From assembly GCF_029278605.1 (NCBI RefSeq), contig NZ_CP119573.1, positions 1,240,001-1,304,000 on the forward strand: a DNA stretch of 64,000 bases. Reading direction: 5' to 3'. Under the pieces are notes generated by a model that saw only the letters and a program-made list of their open reading frames with translations, searched no databases and was not told the DNA's origin. The position numbers and the translations under genes were made by a program. The stretch comes from Cupriavidus sp. WKF15. GTDB lineage: Bacteria; Pseudomonadota; Gammaproteobacteria; Burkholderiales; Burkholderiaceae. Shown piece after piece: positions 61,681 to 64,000 of this stretch; position 1 is the first letter of the stretch; every line of letters begins with the position of its first letter.

Positions 61681-63063
61681 TCAGCGAGCGGCCGGCAGCC
61701 AGTCGTTCACGTTCGGCGCATTTTCCAGGGCCCAGACACGCGCGATGATGGCGCGCATTTCGGCTTCGGTCGCACCGTGGCGGAAGGCACCGAGCTGCAG
61801 CGCCTTGGCTTCGAGTTCGTGGCGCGACAGCGTATTGTCCGGATCGCCCTTGGGCACGTCTACGCGCGCGGCCAGCGTGCGGCCGTCGGTGGTGCGCACC
61901 GTCACGCGGCCGATCCACTGGCGCGGGTAGGCGGCATTGATTTCGTCGTCGAGCCCCATCGCCACCTTGCCGCGGAAGTCCGCCACCTTGCCGTCTTGCA
62001 GCGCGTGCTGCTCGAACTCGGCCAGGCCGGCGTGGCCGTGCACGGCAACCAGGCCCAGCACGGTGCCCATCGAGAACTTGGCCTGGTGGATGGTGGTTGG
62101 GTTGACCACGGGGCCGAGCACGTCGATGGCGCCCTGGTGCACATGCGTGGTGACGCTGGCGATCTGGCCAGCAGTGACGCCCTCGCGCTGCATCAGCACC
62201 TTGAGCGCGTCGGCGGCCGGATGCGTGTGGCGGCACGAGGCGAAGAACTTGAACGAGGTCTCGGCGGTGGCCCAGCGCGTGCCCAGACCATCGGTCAGGC
62301 ATGCCGGGTTAGCGTCGCTAGACATGCCCGCGGCCATGCCCTGGGCGCCTTCGAGGATCTGCCTGGCGCCGGTGAAGCCGGCGCGCGCCAGCCAGGCGGA
62401 CTGCAGGCCGTCGGCGGCGGCCTTGGCGGTATGCAGCTGCTTGGAATCGGCAGCGTCGCGCAGGAATTCCCACAGGCCGGCGGCTTGCGTGCCGGCCGAA
62501 CCCAGCGCCTGGTTGATGCCTTCGGCGTCAAGGTTGTACAGCTTGGCCACGGCGGCGGCGGCCGCCAGCGTGCCGACCGTGCCGGTGGTGTGGAAGATCC
62601 GGTAGTGCGACCGGCCCATGAATTCGCCGATGCGGATACCGGCTTCGTAACCGGCGATGGAGGCCAGCAGCACGTCGGCGCCGGTCTTGCCTTCGGCCTG
62701 CGCGGCGGCGACCACGGCCGGGAACACCACGGCGGCCGGGTGCAGCACCGAGCCGTTATGCACATCGTCCTGTTCGACCACGTGCGACGAAGCGCCGTTG
62801 ATCAGTGCCGCGAAGTACGGCGAGGTGCGGCGGCGGTCCACGAGTACTTCGGCCGCGCCCTGCGTTGGCCCCATGGCCGCGGCGAACTCCTGGATGCGGC
62901 GTACGGCCGGGGCGTCCTTGCCGGCGATGGCCGAGGCGATCCAGTCGAGGAACAGGTCCTTGGTGCGCTCGATCACGGGTGCCGGCACGTCGGCCAGCGT
63001 GAAGCGGGCCAGGAATTCGCAAAGCTGGCGGGTCGGATAGGTTTGGTCTGCGGGTTGGCTCAT
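61681..63063 (-). CDS. MmgE/PrpD family protein
   Basis: The product is 460 residues, full length. Family blocks are LFLDWIASAIAGKDAPAVRR, ALINGASSHVVEQDDVHNGS followed by HPAAVVFPAVVAAAQAEGKT, and FASCRHTHPAADALKVLMQR. PrpD dehydrates 2-methylcitrate. Many paralogues, including the one in the Pseudomonas itaconate cluster, have unproven roles. It lies between the CitE-like gene (11 bases) and the CoA transferase gene (103 bases) on the same strand. GGAG precedes the ATG. Confidence 0.92.
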   Translation of the reverse strand: MSQPADQTYPTRQLCEFLARFTLADVPAPVIERTKDLFLDWIASAIAGKDAPAVRRIQEFAAAMGPTQGAAEVLVDRRRTSPYFAALINGASSHVVEQDDVHNGSVLHPAAVVFPAVVAAAQAEGKTGADVLLASIAGYEAGIRIGEFMGRSHYRIFHTTGTVGTLAAAAAVAKLYNLDAEGINQALGSAGTQAAGLWEFLRDAADSKQLHTAKAAADGLQSAWLARAGFTGARQILEGAQGMAAGMSSDANPACLTDGLGTRWATAETSFKFFASCRHTHPAADALKVLMQREGVTAGQIASVTTHVHQGAIDVLGPVVNPTTIHQAKFSMGTVLGLVAVHGHAGLAEFEQHALQDGKVADFRGKVAMGLDDEINAAYPRQWIGRVTVRTTDGRTLAARVDVPKGDPDNTLSRHELEAKALQLGAFRHGATEAEMRAIIARVWALENAPNVNDWLPAAR

Positions 63064-63166
63064 GCCGTCTCCGGAGATGGTTGGCTTGGCCGTTCGCGGC
63101 CTCGCGGGAAATGGGTCCTCTCCCGGTATCGGGAGAGGAGGGGGAGCGGACGCCGTTCGGACGTCC

Positions 63167-64000
63167 TCAGACAGTCTTCCTGCTCACCAGTGCTTCGATA
63201 TCGCCTTCGCCATAGCCCAGTTCCGACAGGATCTGGCGGCTGTGCGCGCCAAGCGCCGGCACGTCGCCCATCACAGGCTCGACGCCGGACAGGTTGGCGG
63301 GCGGCAGCAGCGCGTCGATCGGGCCGGCCGGCGTGGCGACTTCGCGCCAGCGCTGGCGCGCCTGCAGCTGCGGATGGTTCCACACGCCTTCGATATCGTT
63401 CATCGGGGCATTGGCGATCTGCGCCTCATCCAGCAGCGCTTCGGCCTGCGCCACCGTCAGCGACGCGAAGCGTTCCTCGATCAGCGCGGTGAGTTCGGGC
63501 CGGTTGCGCACGCGCGCGGTGTTGCTGGAGAAGCGCTCGTCCTGCGCCAGCGCGCGATTGCCGAGCACGATCTCGCAGAAGTTGGCGAATTCGCGCTCAT
63601 TCTGCACGCTGAAGATCACGCTGCCATTGGCGGTGCGATGAATGCCATAGGGCGCGATGGTCGGGTGCGAGGCGCCAACGCGCGCCGGTGGCTTGCCGCC
63701 GTAGTGGCCGAAGTAGAGTACCTGGTTCATCCACTCGGCCATCGCCTCGAACATGGTCACCTGCACGCGCAGGCCCTTGCCGGTACGTCCGCGCTGCAAC
63801 AGCGCCGAGAGGATGCCGCTGTAGGCGTACATGCCGGCCGAGATATCGGCGATCGAGACGCCGGCGCGCGACGGCTCGTTCGGGCCGCCGGTGAGGCCCA
63901 CCAGGCCGGCGGCGGCCTGGATCAGCAGGTCGTAGGCCTTTTTGTCGCGATAGGGGCCGGAGTCGCCATAGCCCGAGATATCGCAGACGATCAGCTTCTC
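63167..64000 (-). CDS. Class III CoA transferase (CaiB/BaiF), C-terminal part
   Basis: This is the last 277 residues of a protein that begins outside the window. The family transfers CoA between acyl groups. The segment AYDLLIQAAAGLVGLTG contains the Asp expected to be the catalytic nucleophile (by analogy with formyl-CoA transferase and AMACR). Later blocks are GPNEPSRAGVSIADISAGMY, RTGKGLRVQVTMFEAMAEWM and FSVQNEREFANFCEIVLGN. About 120-130 N-terminal residues are missing. Upstream of PrpD, CitE-like and hydratase genes, it may be the itaconate (succinyl-CoA:itaconate) CoA transferase (inference). Confidence 0.9.
   Translation of the reverse strand, partial: EKLIVCDISGYGDSGPYRDKKAYDLLIQAAAGLVGLTGGPNEPSRAGVSIADISAGMYAYSGILSALLQRGRTGKGLRVQVTMFEAMAEWMNQVLYFGHYGGKPPARVGASHPTIAPYGIHRTANGSVIFSVQNEREFANFCEIVLGNRALAQDERFSSNTARVRNRPELTALIEERFASLTVAQAEALLDEAQIANAPMNDIEGVWNHPQLQARQRWREVATPAGPIDALLPPANLSGVEPVMGDVPALGAHSRQILSELGYGEGDIEALVSRKTV

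Noticed and set aside
61777..63492. A 571-codon plus-strand frame opposite the PrpD and CoA transferase genes
   Set aside because: It crosses two well-supported genes and has no recognisable domain.

Overview
The window is GC-rich, gene-dense chromosomal DNA. Its gene content fits a beta-proteobacterium of the Burkholderiales, most likely Cupriavidus or a close relative. Supporting signs are a heavy-metal RND efflux operon of CzcCBA type, many acyl-CoA metabolism genes, a Bug-type solute receptor, an EF-P-like paralogue, small secreted proteins and a dispersed palindromic repeat. This taxonomic call is inference from gene content and composition; no 16S gene is present.

Layout. (1) 1-14.6 kb: housekeeping and small conserved genes. 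They include an SDR cut by the window edge, a TPR protein, an RNase Z-like hydrolase, DUF2905 and DUF1772 membrane proteins, cobyrinate a,c-diamide synthase (cobB), a GYD protein, an EF-P paralogue, the radical SAM enzyme AmrS, a GlxA-type regulator divergent from a secreted M20 peptidase, several small proteins, a YjfB-like protein and a two-domain molbindin. (2) 14.8-25.1 kb: a cytochrome c, a large MscS-type channel, an orphan sulfonate-binding-like protein, a divergent SDR/LysR pair, and a TetR operon encoding a diiron ODP protein, a separate flavodoxin and a GST. A convergent proline iminopeptidase closes this part. (3) 25.2-32.9 kb: a repeat element, tRNA-Asn/Gly/Thr, a second GST, a PQQ-dehydrogenase-like lipoprotein, a methyltransferase, a DUF1254/DUF1214 lipoprotein with an 18-alanine hexanucleotide tract, and an acyl-CoA dehydrogenase. 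(4) 33-40 kb: a three-gene heavy-metal efflux operon, then a secreted protein with three C-x10-C repeats and a CsbD-like protein. (5) 40-52 kb: an orphan sensor kinase, a hot-dog thioesterase, a GT39 glycosyltransferase, a GntR-led operon (ThDP enzyme, DUF35 protein, thiolase-like protein), and a BcsA-like/PilZ polysaccharide synthase with a BcsS-like protein. (6) 52-64 kb: TetR-pirin, a pair of acyl-CoA dehydrogenases divergent from an acyl-CoA ligase and a Bug receptor, a repeat island, and a minus-strand operon (CoA transferase, PrpD, CitE-like lyase, FAS1/MaoC-like hydratase) that matches the plan of bacterial itaconate catabolism.

How the genes may work together. The right third looks catabolic: acids are probably captured by the Bug protein, activated by the ligase or CoA transferase, oxidised or hydrated, and cleaved by the lyase. 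The centre handles envelope stress and metals. The left part is mostly core genes with little sign of mobile DNA. No transposase, integrase, phage gene or CRISPR array was seen. The observations most worth following are the split flavodiiron operon with its palindromic operator, the composite dispersed repeat, the cysteine-less thiolase-like/DUF35/ThDP module, the EF-P paralogue lacking a modifiable residue, and the BcsA-PilZ/BcsS pair.
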